The translations under genes were made by a program, and so were the position numbers. The notes beneath the pieces are model-generated. The model did no database searches. It was not told the origin of the DNA and saw only the letters and a program-made list of their open reading frames with translations. Below, in pieces: positions 25,778-34,555 of a stretch of 49,727 nucleotides of DNA (within the stretch, counting starts at the first letter, position 1; every line of letters starts with the position of its first letter). The stretch comes from Corynebacterium phoceense (GTDB lineage: Bacteria; Actinomycetota; Actinomycetes; Mycobacteriales; Mycobacteriaceae), in the NCBI RefSeq assembly GCF_900092335.1, contig NZ_LT596208.1, positions 100,789 to 150,515 of the forward strand, in the 5' to 3' direction.

Positions 25778-28562
25778 CTAAATTTCGCCTTCTTCTACGT
25801 CGCTGCCGACGATGTCGGCGATCAGGTCGGACAATTCTCGGACCGTTGGATGGTTGAATACGTCACGTATGGAGATCTCTACTGACATTTCTCGACGAAT
25901 CGAGTTAGTAAGCCGCACGGCCGTGAGCGAGTCGGCACCGATGGTGAAGAAGTCATCGTCGATGCTGATCTCCTTGGGCCCGAGGAGTTCTTGCAAGACG
26001 GTAATGATACCCGAATCTCGGTGATTACGAGAGCGTTCCCTTGTTTGTGGTTGTTCAAAGGTTTTTCCTTCTAAACTCTTGCGATCAATCTTGCCGTTCC
26101 AAGACCGTGGTAGCCCATCAATGCGTGATATCACGCGTGGACGCATATAGGCAGGGAGAGACTCGGCGAGGTGGTTATTGAGTGCTGCCATGTTAAAGCC
26201 CTCATGCGTAACAACGTAGAGAACAATGCCATGGTCGTTGACAGCGACGCAATCGCGGAGTTCGTTGAATTTTCGTGCTGTTGACTCGATCTCACCGAGT
26301 TCGATGCGGTAGCCGTTGACCTTAACCTGACCGTCCTCGCGCCCCAGGAAGATGATGTGACCAAGGTGATTGTAGAGGGCCTTGTCGCCCGTGCGGTACA
26401 TTCGTTCGCCGGTGCGGGGGTGGGTGATGAATGATGCTGCGGTCTTCTCTGGGTCCTTCCAGTACCCCATGGCCAGGCCACGTCCGGCAATGTAAAGGTC
26501 TCCCGGCACATGCGTGGGTCGGGGGTTCAGGGCCTCATCGAGGATGTACATTCGCTGATTTGCCAGCGGCGTTCCATAGGGAATGCTGGTACGCGAGGCA
26601 TCATCGACGCCTACCTCGTACCAGTTTGACCATATCGATGCCTCGGTAGCACCCCCAGCAGCGAAAACTGTGCAGTCCCGGAAGAGGGTGCTGACCTGGT
26701 AAGCGATATTTACAGGTATCCAATCTCCGCTGAGTAGTGCCGACCGTACGGAGGAACCAATGAGGCTCCGTTCGCGGAGGTGTTCCACGTACATCGAAAA
26801 AAGTGCTGGCACAGAGTTCCACAGCGTCACCGAGTGCGTAGTTACGGCATCTGCCCAGCACTGCGGATCACGTTTGTCTGCTGGAGATGGCAACACCAAG
26901 GTAGCACCCCGCGCGAACATCCCGAAGATGTCGTATACCGATAGATCGAAGTTTAGCTCTGAAATCCCCAATATCCGGTCGGTCGGAGTCACCCCGAGGC
27001 GTTCGTTGACATCGACAATCGTATTGACCGCCGACTCGTGGGTGATGGCTACTCCTTTGGGAGTGCCCGTCGTACCAGACGTGTAGATGACGTACGCAAG
27101 CGAGCTGGGTGTCGGACTCGATTCGCTTAAGGCCTGGTCACCTGGCCGATGCCGGGCGACATCGGCCAGAGTGATGACTGTGCAGTGCTCGGCTAACGCA
27201 GCGAAATCATCGTCCGGATGGTCCATCGCAACAATGGATGCACCCGCATCGTTGATGATGGAAGTGTTACGCCCCACCGGTTGGTCCACGCTCAGCGGCA
27301 AGTAGGCGCATCCGGCCTTCATTGCGCCTAGTACCGCTGCGATCTGTTGTGCGGACTTTTCCATCATGATGCCAACGAGATCACCAGGCGCCGGGTCAGT
27401 TGCAGCAATAAGCTGGGCCCACTTATCCGACTGCTCATTGAGTTGCTCGTATGTCCATTGCGTGGTGGCGTCTATCACCGCGAGGTTGTCACCATGCTCG
27501 GCAAGTCCCTTCTGATACAGCCCCAGTAGGCTCTTATCCGCTCCGGGGAGTTCCCGGACTGTGTCGTTGATTCGATCTGCGGTGGGCGCGTTGGTCGTCG
27601 GAGCTATGGTACTGGTGGGCGCGTTCCAGAGTTCAGGGGACTCTGCGAGGTGCGAGAGAGTGGCTGTAAGGCTGGTGAAAAGCTCCGCCACCATGTCGTC
27701 GGGGAAGATCGCCTCGACCGCGTCCATATTCAGCATCAGGCCACCATCGTGTTCATAGACCTGGAGGTCCATCCATACCTGTGGCGTCTGCGATAGGCCA
27801 TGATCGATTACGCCCAGGTAAGGACTCTGATCTGACTCGGGGTGCTCCACGACGCCCAGGCCACACGTGAAGACCACCGGCATGGTTACCCGAGCACCGC
27901 GTTGCTTAGTAAGCATTCGCTGCACCGACACGCCGGAGACACTGCCGTGATCGAGATTGCTGAACATGCGCCTGTGTAGCGCTGCAGCGCGGTCCCGGAA
28001 CGATGGTGCACACTGGGTATCCACGCTGAGAATAGATAGGCTGGTGAAGTCGCCAACTATGTGGTCAACCTCGGGGGCGAACCGAGTGCGGTCGAACCGG
28101 GTCAGGTTGATGCTAAGTCGCGGCTCATCGCTGTACCTCGCTAGGACTTCGGCGTATACCTCGGCTAGGAATACGGCTTCGGTCATCCCCTCCTCACGTA
28201 CCCGTTGCTTAATCCGGCGCCACTTCGCAGCGTCCACCAGGGCGTGGTGGCGGCAAAACTGCGAGGTATTAGCGCCGTTTGTGTCGGTCACCGGCAACTG
28301 CGGTGCAGGATAAATAGTATCCACTGCCGATTCCCAATAGGCTTGGTCACGCTTATGGATGTCGCTGTGTGACAGTTCAATCGTGGCTTCGACATAGTCT
28401 TTAAATGAATAGGGGATTGCCGGATTGAGACTGTCTACGCCGTGGTCGTAGGCCTGCTTCCACTCACGGAAAATGTGGAACATGCTCCAGCCGTCGATAA
28501 ACAAGTTATCGAAACTTAAAAGCAGTCGACCCGCGTCGGGCTCGGCTACGTAGCGTCCGTCG
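25778..28562 (-). pseudogene. NRPS, cyclization-adenylation-carrier module, 5' end lost
   Basis: About 928 codons remain without a start. Cyclization domain: DNLFIDGWS (DxxxxDxxS, the heterocyclization signature replacing HHxxxDG), VVFTCGLG and SQTPQVWMD. Adenylation domain: YVIYTSGTTGTPKG, YRTGDKALY, VNGYRIELGEIE, NGKIDRKSL. Carrier protein: FFTIGADSLTAVRL near the C-terminus. Cyclization modules turn Cys, Ser or Thr into thiazoline/oxazoline rings in yersiniabactin, pyochelin and mycobactin. The reading frame continues upstream into the permease gene on the opposite strand, and no N-terminal half of the Cy domain is visible, so the gene was cut at about 28560 by a rearrangement. No thioesterase domain is present; further modules would be needed. 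Confidence 0.88.
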
Positions 28563-29870
28563 ATGTTCGCTATCTGGGTTGGATTTGGGTACGTGCCAAC
28601 AGGATCGATTGTGGGCGGTCAACTCGCTGGGCAGGGAGGCGCCGAGGGGATGACATTCGGGCAAGCCCTTTTGGCAATCTCAGTAGGCGAGGGCCTCCTT
28701 CTTATTCTCACATTCCTGCTCGGTCTCGCGGCAATGCGTACAGGGCTTAACCTTTCCCTGATTTCTCGCATTTCCTACGGCAAGATGGGCATGATTTTGC
28801 CAATGCTCATCATGGCGCTTTTGACCCTCGGTTGGTTTGCGTCAATCGTAGGCATGGTTGGTTCAATTTTCGACGTAGCTGTAGGCGATCTCACGGGCAT
28901 CACAGTTGTTAACGGGTTGTCTCTTGAATACGTGCTTTTGTGCCTGTTCTGGGGCGCTGTGTTTACCTACTCCGCGTGGAGGGGCATCACGGCTATCGAA
29001 ACGATTTCAGGCTGGGCTGCACCATTTGTTCTCATCGTTGCACTGGTAGCCGCGGTCTTGATGGTTGGTGAATTTGGCGGATTTGATAAGGTAATTGATG
29101 AAGCTTCAACCCGTTCGGGCATGTCCCAAGGCACGGGCGTGACAATCATGCTTGGTGCATGGATTGCGGGTGTCATTATGGGTGTAGATATCTTCCGCTA
29201 CGCCAAGAAGGTGACTCACGTGTTTATCGGAGCTGCAGCCTGTTTTATCTTGACTAATCCTTTGCTCAATATTGTCGGTTATGTCGGTTCAATTTCGACA
29301 GGTGACTCGAATTTTATTACCTGGATGGTTACAAAAGGCCTATTCTTAACTATTGTCGGCGTAACGCTGTGGGTCTTGGCTCTGTGGACAACCAACATGT
29401 CTGAGTTGTACTGCAATGCCCTCTACGTTGGCCCTGCCGCCGAGAGCGCCGGCCTTCGCCTGCACCGTGGCAAGATCGTTATTTTAGTTGGAATTGTTGG
29501 CACCATTCTCGGTTCCCTTGGTTTCTATGAATATTTCTTCTCCGACTTCATCACCATTCTTGGTGCTGCATTCGTTCCACTGGCCGGACCTATCCTTGCT
29601 GACTATTACCTACTTCGTCGCGATGAGTACTCGACCGCAGATCCTAACCATATGCCTCCGCTTCGCCTGCCTGCTGTACTTTCATTCATTGTTGGTGCCC
29701 TATGCGGGATCGCATTCCAATACTGGTTCGCCCTCCCGCTTGACTTCCCTGCTGGACTTGGCGCGCTGATTGTCACTTTTGTTCTTCACATCATCTTGTC
29801 AAAGGCTATGGCATCACGTCCCGAGCAGCAGCAGGTCATCTCGGAGGGTTTCTCCTCGCCAGCTGCGTAG
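28563..29870 (+). CDS. NCS1-family cytosine/purine permease, 5' truncated
   Basis: 435 residues, about 11-12 membrane segments, similar to CodB-type cytosine permeases: IWVGFGYVPTGSIVGG near the start, GMTFGQALLAISVGEG, ISRISYGKMG, and a repeated late hydrophobic core. Normal members have about 25-40 further N-terminal residues before this point. In-frame sequence upstream meets TAG at once, and there is no ribosome site, so the first exonic part was lost at the same junction that truncates the NRPS. Function is doubtful. Confidence 0.75.
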   Translation: MFAIWVGFGYVPTGSIVGGQLAGQGGAEGMTFGQALLAISVGEGLLLILTFLLGLAAMRTGLNLSLISRISYGKMGMILPMLIMALLTLGWFASIVGMVGSIFDVAVGDLTGITVVNGLSLEYVLLCLFWGAVFTYSAWRGITAIETISGWAAPFVLIVALVAAVLMVGEFGGFDKVIDEASTRSGMSQGTGVTIMLGAWIAGVIMGVDIFRYAKKVTHVFIGAAACFILTNPLLNIVGYVGSISTGDSNFITWMVTKGLFLTIVGVTLWVLALWTTNMSELYCNALYVGPAAESAGLRLHRGKIVILVGIVGTILGSLGFYEYFFSDFITILGAAFVPLAGPILADYYLLRRDEYSTADPNHMPPLRLPAVLSFIVGALCGIAFQYWFALPLDFPAGLGALIVTFVLHIILSKAMASRPEQQQVISEGFSSPAA

Positions 29871-29891
29871 CAAACGCTCTATTTTTATCCT

Positions 29892-30020
29892 CTAGCCCGC
29901 GCAATGCAGCGAGGCACGGTTGATGCCGAGCTCTGCTGATGCTGAGTTCAGTGAGAGCTCCTCGTTGTTCTCATAGAGGGTCACGGCATCACGTTTGAAC
30001 TCTTCGGAGTACCTGGACAT
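29892..30020 (-). pseudogene. IS3-family OrfA remnant (N-terminal 42 codons)
   Basis: Reads MSRYSEEFKRDAVTLYENNE, then LSLNSASAELGINRASL: the helix-turn-helix of an IS3 OrfA, ended by TAG after 42 codons as the sequence runs into the permease side. A ribosome site GAAAGG and an IS end (GGCCCCCATTTGGTGGACAC on the minus strand, 30078-30097) lie upstream. The remainder of the IS is gone, which shows that the permease junction was once IS-associated. Confidence 0.75.
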
Positions 30021-30116
30021 GGTGGTAGATTACCTTTCTTCCCCGCCCGACTGGGCTGGATATCAGGTGTCCACCAAATGGGGGCCAGTTCAAAAACCTC
30101 CGGGGGTATTTTTCAA

Positions 30117-30285
30117 AATTACTAGGGCCCGGGGTGCCAAGGCTATGCGGCATCAGAGCTTTGCCGGTGAGGCGCGGGCATCTTTCATGACGCACTGCCA
30201 TGTCGCTAACCACTACAGAGTGCACTATGTGAGTTGCTTTGGGTTCGGGCACATCCTGGTCAAGGGCTACATCGAGATCGCCTGA
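30117..30285 (+). pseudogene. Second copy of the unknown ANHY-motif coding fragment
   Basis: The frame ending at the TGA at 30283-30285 encodes THCHVANHYRVHYVSCF and then GHILVKGYIEIA. It aligns with 10963-11109 over about 110 bases, with changes concentrated in wobble positions. No start or upstream part is visible. A hairpin (GTAGGGGTC 30307-30315, GACCCCTAC 30331-30339) follows and could be its terminator. Family unknown. Confidence 0.4.
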
Positions 30286-30459
30286 TTGCCGAAAGTCCTA
30301 GAGCAGGTAGGGGTCGCCGAGGTCGTGGCTGACCCCTACATCGGTCCGTACAGGTTGCATGTCGCTGAAATGATATTCATCCAACTTAGCCCCTGTCTAG
30401 CCTAGTGTAGGTTGCCGACCACCTACGGGATCCCCTGGTTCTACAAGTCCAGGCACCTG

Positions 30460-30831
30460 TTACGGTTCCCAGAAGTGCAAGATCTGACCCCTGCGGATGT
30501 CGCCTCGGACCTTGAGGCCGTCGGTTCCCCTTTCGTAACTGCGCAAGATGTCGCGCAGGATGCGCATCACGGTTTCGTAGCTGACGTCGGTAGGCTCCGC
30601 GAAGGTATCCGGAAGCTGACACAACACGTCCTCGGGAAGATGATGAAGATAAAGTTTCGATGTTGACGCGACGGCAATTTTGCCCCGATACTTTAGGACC
30701 ACACTGAAGATGGTGTCCTTGAAACTCGTCTCCTGCTCATCGATCTCGAAGAGATCCAAGAATTCCTCCTGGGTATCCCGGTTATCAAATGCGGTCGGAA
30801 CCGCAAAAATGTCGTATTCATAATTACACAT
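30460..30831 (-). CDS. Hypothetical protein (123 aa)
   Basis: Starts MCNYEYDIFAVP; a mixed acidic protein without membrane segments, signal peptide or recognised motif. A possible GAAAGG site lies 6 bases before ATG, inside a perfect palindrome (30832-30845), so the gene may be controlled by a repressor that also covers its ribosome site. I do not recognise the family. Codon use looks genuine and the frame is uninterrupted. The gene lies alone between IS3 remnants, downstream of the mob genes and on the same strand. Confidence 0.55.
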   Translation of the reverse strand: MCNYEYDIFAVPTAFDNRDTQEEFLDLFEIDEQETSFKDTIFSVVLKYRGKIAVASTSKLYLHHLPEDVLCQLPDTFAEPTDVSYETVMRILRDILRSYERGTDGLKVRGDIRRGQILHFWEP

Positions 30832-30845
30832 GTGAAACCTTTCAC
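30832..30845. promoter_or_regulatory. Palindrome at the start of the 123-aa hypothetical gene (possible operator)
   Basis: GTGAAACCTTTCAC: arms GTGAAA and TTTCAC with a 2-base centre, directly upstream of the start codon on the minus strand. Confidence 0.4.
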
Positions 30846-30939
30846 TTGAGCTAAATAATTACTTGTATAGGCTAATAACGTCCGGCTTATTCGTTTAGTT
30901 CCCGAGCTTCTGACCTATGCAGTGGGGCCTGGCCACCGG

Positions 30940-31225
30940 ATAGTGGGCACACTGAAACCAGTATTTCGCTGGCGGAAGGAGGAACCTTTCCGCCATGCCA
31001 CGCAAGACCTACACCGAGTAGTTCGGTGTCACCCAGTAGGTGGGGTCGATTGGGGTGAATGCGGACAGCCCGTTGGAGGGGTCGCTTAACGCATCACTGA
31101 AGCGGGAAGTCCTTCAGGATGAGTCTGTTTTCCCACGTCAGCTGGTGAGCCGCTAGACCAGCGACCCTGACTATCGCACCTTGGTGAATCCCCCGTGTCC
31201 ACTTTCCGGAGTTCAGTCCCCTAAG
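30940..31225 (+). pseudogene. IS3-family remnant (degenerate OrfA and inverted-repeat end)
   Basis: After GGAAGGAGGAACC, an ATG at 30995 begins MPRKTYTE, then TAG, FGVTQ, TAG: a corroded IS3 OrfA start. The right part ends with TGTCCACTTTCCGGAGTTCA (31196-31215), a typical IS3-family terminal repeat. Internal sequence is too short for a whole element, so most was deleted. Confidence 0.6.
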
Positions 31226-31243
31226 GGGTTTGTTCTTCTCCAG

Positions 31244-32188
31244 CTAATCGTCTCTGGTCAGTTTCAAGGCAAGGTAGAACATAGGACCGACGATGAGGCC
31301 AATGACTGTCATTGTGACAGTTAGCCACCCTATCGTCGAGTACCATGTCTCAGCATCAGCGACGTGACCCCAAAGTGCCCCCAGGCCGTCAGGGAAACCG
31401 AGGTACGTCATAACGCCTACGCCAAGACCGCCAATGGCCACGAATCCCACACTTGCCATAAGGGCTGCTAGGACAGACCAGAGCGCGAACCTTTTGGTGT
31501 TATCTATCCGATCAGTGTCTTTCTGTATGGCTTCGGCCAACTTCTGTCGCTCTGCGCTCACCTTCTCCAGCTCTCTCGAGAGTCGGGCACTCTCCTTCTC
31601 CAATCGTGAAACGGCTGCGTTGACCGTACTGTCGAGGTCGGTCTGGACCCGCTCGAACGACTCGTTAACCACGGGCCTAATACCGGAACTCAGGCAAGCC
31701 GTTAACTGCCTGGTTAAGCCGCGCGAGACGCTCATGGCGCTTTCGTCGCTGAGCCTCACTGGGTGTTTCGCGACTTCGATTGTTGCTCGGTACATCTTCG
31801 CCAGATCGAGCAGTGTTTTCTGAATGTTCCGCATAGCCGGACCCATATCTGTCAGCATGTTGACCAGGCTGCTGATGGTTTCTGCGACTGCTTTCTGCGT
31901 TTGGTCGTACTCCTTTGTGCCGACCGTTGTCCGAGCGAGCTTCTTCAGCTGCTTGTTGAGCTTCTGCTGCTGCTCGGACAATGTGTTCAGTTCCCCCTCC
32001 GAGGCCGCGATGCTCGAAATCCTGCTCTCCAGTGCGTCCATCGCTTTGAGTGCGGTGGCCATCTTCGCTGAGTCCTTCGTGCGCTGCTCCTGCATAGTCT
32101 CCAGGGCTTCCAGGACGGGGTCGAGGCTCTCTTCGAGGTACGTCTCCAGGGCCTGCTGTTGTTGTCCGGTAAGCGCTTGTTTGATCAC
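31244..32188 (-). CDS. MobB-like coiled-coil membrane protein, nested in the relaxase gene
   Basis: 314 residues from GTG 32188 (GAGGAAGA upstream). Long coiled-coil regions (about 20-105 and 195-235, for example SEQQQKLNKQLKKLART and SRLEKESARLSRELEK) are followed by two membrane helices near the C-terminus (SVLAALMASVGFVAIGG and VTMTVIGLIVGPMFYLAL). It begins inside mobA in another frame and overlaps it by 512 bases, the arrangement of MobA/MobB in mobilizable plasmids. It probably tethers the relaxosome to the membrane or to a foreign coupling protein. The last part lies beyond the relaxase stop. Confidence 0.75.
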   Translation of the reverse strand: MIKQALTGQQQQALETYLEESLDPVLEALETMQEQRTKDSAKMATALKAMDALESRISSIAASEGELNTLSEQQQKLNKQLKKLARTTVGTKEYDQTQKAVAETISSLVNMLTDMGPAMRNIQKTLLDLAKMYRATIEVAKHPVRLSDESAMSVSRGLTRQLTACLSSGIRPVVNESFERVQTDLDSTVNAAVSRLEKESARLSRELEKVSAERQKLAEAIQKDTDRIDNTKRFALWSVLAALMASVGFVAIGGLGVGVMTYLGFPDGLGALWGHVADAETWYSTIGWLTVTMTVIGLIVGPMFYLALKLTRDD

Positions 32189-33182
32189 TGTCTTCCTCGC
32201 TTTCTTTTAGTTTCTTCAGTCGTTCAATTCGCGTCTGGCGCGCCAGTGCTGCCGCCAGTTGTGCCTGTGCCTCCGCGATACGGTCGCGCAGGCCGTTGGT
32301 GGTGTAGCCAGGCCCAAATTTCGAGCCAGCGTCTGCCGCTTTCCGCCTGCGACTACGACCCTTAGGCGTGCGTGTCGTGTAGACCGCTTCCTCGCCGTCG
32401 TCACCGATCAAGCCGATGCTGAGATCGCCGTCTGTTGACCTCAACGAGAGGTTGTACTCGGCGGCGATCTCGTGGGCCTTCTGTAGTCCATCTGGGGCGG
32501 TGAGGACCCGCTCGTCACTCACAAGCGCATCAACGCGTTTACGCAAGAAATCCGCCCAGGTTTCACCTGTCAGTTCGTCGATCTCCAGACCAGTTGAGTC
32601 GACGCTCTTGCCATCTCGGAGTGCCAGTCGCTCGGCACGTCGGAGCTTGACAAAGCCCTTCGGTTGCAAAGTTCTCATGCCCCAGTCACGCATGACGGAA
32701 TCGTTAATAGCTTTGACCGCGTGCCAGTTGCTCGTACGCCTAGGCGCTGCCTTTCCAGTATTCAGGTCGTGGTTGAGCAAGATGATGTGATTATGGACGC
32801 ATCGTGACTTGCCGTCAGTGTGGGTGGCGATGACGTACGGTGTGCCGGGAGCTAACCTCTGCGCAAGGTCCGCGCCCATGGCATTGGCCTTCTGCACGTC
32901 GGTGGAATTGTCCCCGTCGAGTTCGTCACGCGACCAGGATTGAACCAGCGTAATGGCCTGGTTGCTGCGACTGCCGTAGCGACCCATAATCTCGCGTCCG
33001 GATTCGATGAACTCGAGCCCGGCCCAGCGCCCGCCGCTGTCGTTTTTCATTTCTTCGCCGCAGACGACGGTCAGCGCTGCCGCACGGACCCGGCCAGCTT
33101 TCGCATTCGCTCGTGTGCCGTAGACCGCGTAGACGACGGGCGAGGAGAGACTCTTTGACCTATCGACTGTTGTGACGGACAT
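31677..33182 (-). CDS. mobA: Relaxase (MobA/VirD2-like, conjugative mobilisation)
   Basis: 501 residues from ATG 33182. It nicks oriT and pilots the strand to the recipient. The N-terminal nuclease domain shows the three-His metal site in ATHTDGKSRCVHNHIILLN; the nucleophile Tyr is likely in VVYAVYGTR near the N-terminus. A basic region and a long hydrophilic tail (about 330-500, Arg/Glu/Gly rich) follow. The start overlaps the mobC end by 23 bases, and the 3' third is overlapped by the MobB-like gene. A longer start at 33227 exists but lies within mobC. No transfer-pore genes accompany it. Confidence 0.9.
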   Translation of the reverse strand: MSVTTVDRSKSLSSPVVYAVYGTRANAKAGRVRAAALTVVCGEEMKNDSGGRWAGLEFIESGREIMGRYGSRSNQAITLVQSWSRDELDGDNSTDVQKANAMGADLAQRLAPGTPYVIATHTDGKSRCVHNHIILLNHDLNTGKAAPRRTSNWHAVKAINDSVMRDWGMRTLQPKGFVKLRRAERLALRDGKSVDSTGLEIDELTGETWADFLRKRVDALVSDERVLTAPDGLQKAHEIAAEYNLSLRSTDGDLSIGLIGDDGEEAVYTTRTPKGRSRRRKAADAGSKFGPGYTTNGLRDRIAEAQAQLAAALARQTRIERLKKLKESEEDSDQTSAYRTTTAGPGDVPRREPRPRPGSPGDYAGAAHEGLSEDGHRTQSDGRTGEQDFEHRGLGGGTEHIVRAAAEAQQAAEEARSDNGRHKGVRPNAESSRRNHQQPGQHADRYGSGYAEHSENTARSGEDVPSNNRSRETPSEAQRRKRHERLARLNQAVNGLPEFRY

Positions 33183-33552
33183 ATCGGCCCACCGCCTCTT
33201 TGAGTCGCCGCAAATCCTCCTGTGCAAGGCGAATGATGCCCATCAACTCCGCATCACCGGACGTGTGTGCGAGACGCGAGAGCTGATTGATGTTTACACC
33301 GATGCTGTTGATCTCTTTCCAGAGCCGCCTTACATCGTTTTGGAAATCCTCGGGAGGGTCGTTCATTCGTTCAGCCCACCCACGTGGTAGGCGGTCGGAA
33401 AGGGTATATATCGCCCCCCGCATGACCTCAGCAGGAGTCAGGTTCGTTCGCTTGGCGACCTCACTGACAACTTCCCACTGCTCAGCGTTGAGACGCAGCG
33501 TTAACCGCTTACTTACCGGGCCATCTAACTTCAATTTTTTCGTATCCTTCAT
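33160..33552 (-). CDS. mobC: MobC-like mobilisation accessory protein
   Basis: 130 residues. An N-terminal ribbon-helix-helix-like part (SKRLTLRLNAEQWEVV) is followed by the MobC hallmark INSIGVNINQLSRLAHT. Such proteins bind oriT and help the relaxase melt and nick it. The gene is 25 bases from the oriT-like hairpin region and overlaps mobA. The ribosome site is weak (TAAAAG). Confidence 0.9.
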   Translation of the reverse strand: MKDTKKLKLDGPVSKRLTLRLNAEQWEVVSEVAKRTNLTPAEVMRGAIYTLSDRLPRGWAERMNDPPEDFQNDVRRLWKEINSIGVNINQLSRLAHTSGDAELMGIIRLAQEDLRRLKEAVGRYVRHNSR

Positions 33553-33559
33553 CTTTTAT

Positions 33560-33680
33560 TACTTTGTGTTACGTAGATCTCCCAACTCGCTTACGCGAGT
33601 TGGGAGATAGCCCTTATTTCTCGCACGCTTCGCGCTACCTCCGTCTCACGGATTACTGCGTATTCCGTGAGCACTGGTGG
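33560..33680. other. Candidate oriT: two perfect inverted repeats upstream of mobC
   Basis: ATCTCCCAACTCGC (33577-33590) and GCGAGTTGGGAGAT (33595-33608) form a 14-bp stem with loop TTAC. CTCACGGA (33645-33652) and TCCGTGAG (33664-33671) form a second 8-bp repeat. Location directly upstream of mobC-mobA is where oriT lies in mobilizable plasmids. The nick site cannot be fixed from sequence. The stem could alternatively be a terminator of the upstream genes. Confidence 0.6.
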
Positions 33681-33797
33681 TAGTCGAAGTCGGCTCCAAA
33701 GAAGGGCGGCCAGCATCGCCCTGAGCACCTCCGGCGCTCACCCGGCTGGCACCGGGCCTTCGGGGGACGGCTGGCAAGGGGAGGACCCCTTGACCCC

Positions 33798-34121
33798 CTA
33801 ATCTGACCAGCCGACAGGCTGGTCAGAATCTCCCGCTGGTCGCACCGCTCCCACCGGCTCTGCTTCGCCACGTGGGGCATCGGATGTGGTCTTTCCAACC
33901 ACCTCCAGCCCCAGTGCGGCGAGCAACTCCGCAACCGTCCGGTCGCGGTATGTCGCCCACTCGGAAGCAGGTTTCTCGGCGGCGTCGGCGAGTACTCGGC
34001 CAAGCTCCATCTGGAGCTTGTCCTGCTGTTCCTTCTCACGCCGTTTGGCTTCCTCGCGAGCGCGCTTCTCAACCTCGATTCGCTCCAGAGCGATCTCGAT
34101 CTTCGTTTTCTTCGTGGCCAT
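33798..34121 (-). CDS. Hypothetical coiled-coil protein of the mobilisation region (107 aa)
   Basis: A charged helical N-terminus (KIEIALERIEVEKRAREEAK, then RREKEQQDKLQMELG) suggests a coiled coil; the C-terminal 40 residues are acidic and flexible. ATG 34121 is 2 bases after the stop of the preceding gene, so it is co-translated with it. I do not recognise a family. Position between the replication gene and oriT suggests a role in replication or mobilisation. Confidence 0.65.
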   Translation of the reverse strand: MATKKTKIEIALERIEVEKRAREEAKRREKEQQDKLQMELGRVLADAAEKPASEWATYRDRTVAELLAALGLEVVGKTTSDAPRGEAEPVGAVRPAGDSDQPVGWSD

Positions 34122-34123
34122 GC

Positions 34124-34462
34124 TTAGAACTCCACCTCAACATCGTTACGGCTCTTTAACGGTGACCTCTGCGAGGTCACCGTCCGGGACACCATCGCCT
34201 GCTTGAGGCGACGGTTATTGGTTTTCTGGCGCGACCTCTGAGAGACTTTGATGATGTCCTTGGCGGCGCTTTGGACATCACGTTCGGCTGAAGCAGCGGG
34301 CGCTCCTTCAGCCACCTCGCGCATGTCGTTCTCGGCTTGCGTGGCCTTTGTGGCCAGCCGCTGCCAGTCAGCGCCGAGCACACCAGCTGTCTCGGGTGTT
34401 AGTGGTTGCTTTGTTCGCGCGCCAGTCACGCTTTCTGTCGCTGTTGAAGTCAGGTTGCCCAT
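34124..34462 (-). CDS. Hypothetical protein of the replication region (112 aa)
   Basis: Good AAGGAG site 9 bases before ATG 34462. A predicted helical protein (ATKATQAENDMREVAEGAP) with a basic C-terminal stretch (RSRQKTNNRRLKQAM) that could bind nucleic acid. Lies 93 bases downstream of the polymerase fusion on the same strand, so probably the same operon. Family not recognised. Confidence 0.65.
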   Translation of the reverse strand: MGNLTSTATESVTGARTKQPLTPETAGVLGADWQRLATKATQAENDMREVAEGAPAASAERDVQSAAKDIIKVSQRSRQKTNNRRLKQAMVSRTVTSQRSPLKSRNDVEVEF

Positions 34463-34555
34463 GACGGTTTACTCCTTAGTTCAAAGTTGTTTTCGGAATG
34501 TTGCGCGGGACTCCTGAGGCGGTCCACGTGTGCGCCGTTTCGTGCTCATCTTCGG

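Noticed and set aside
30994-34462. A complete conjugation system
   Set aside because: Only relaxase, MobC and a MobB-like protein are present; no coupling ATPase, VirB4, or pilus/pore genes were found anywhere in the window.
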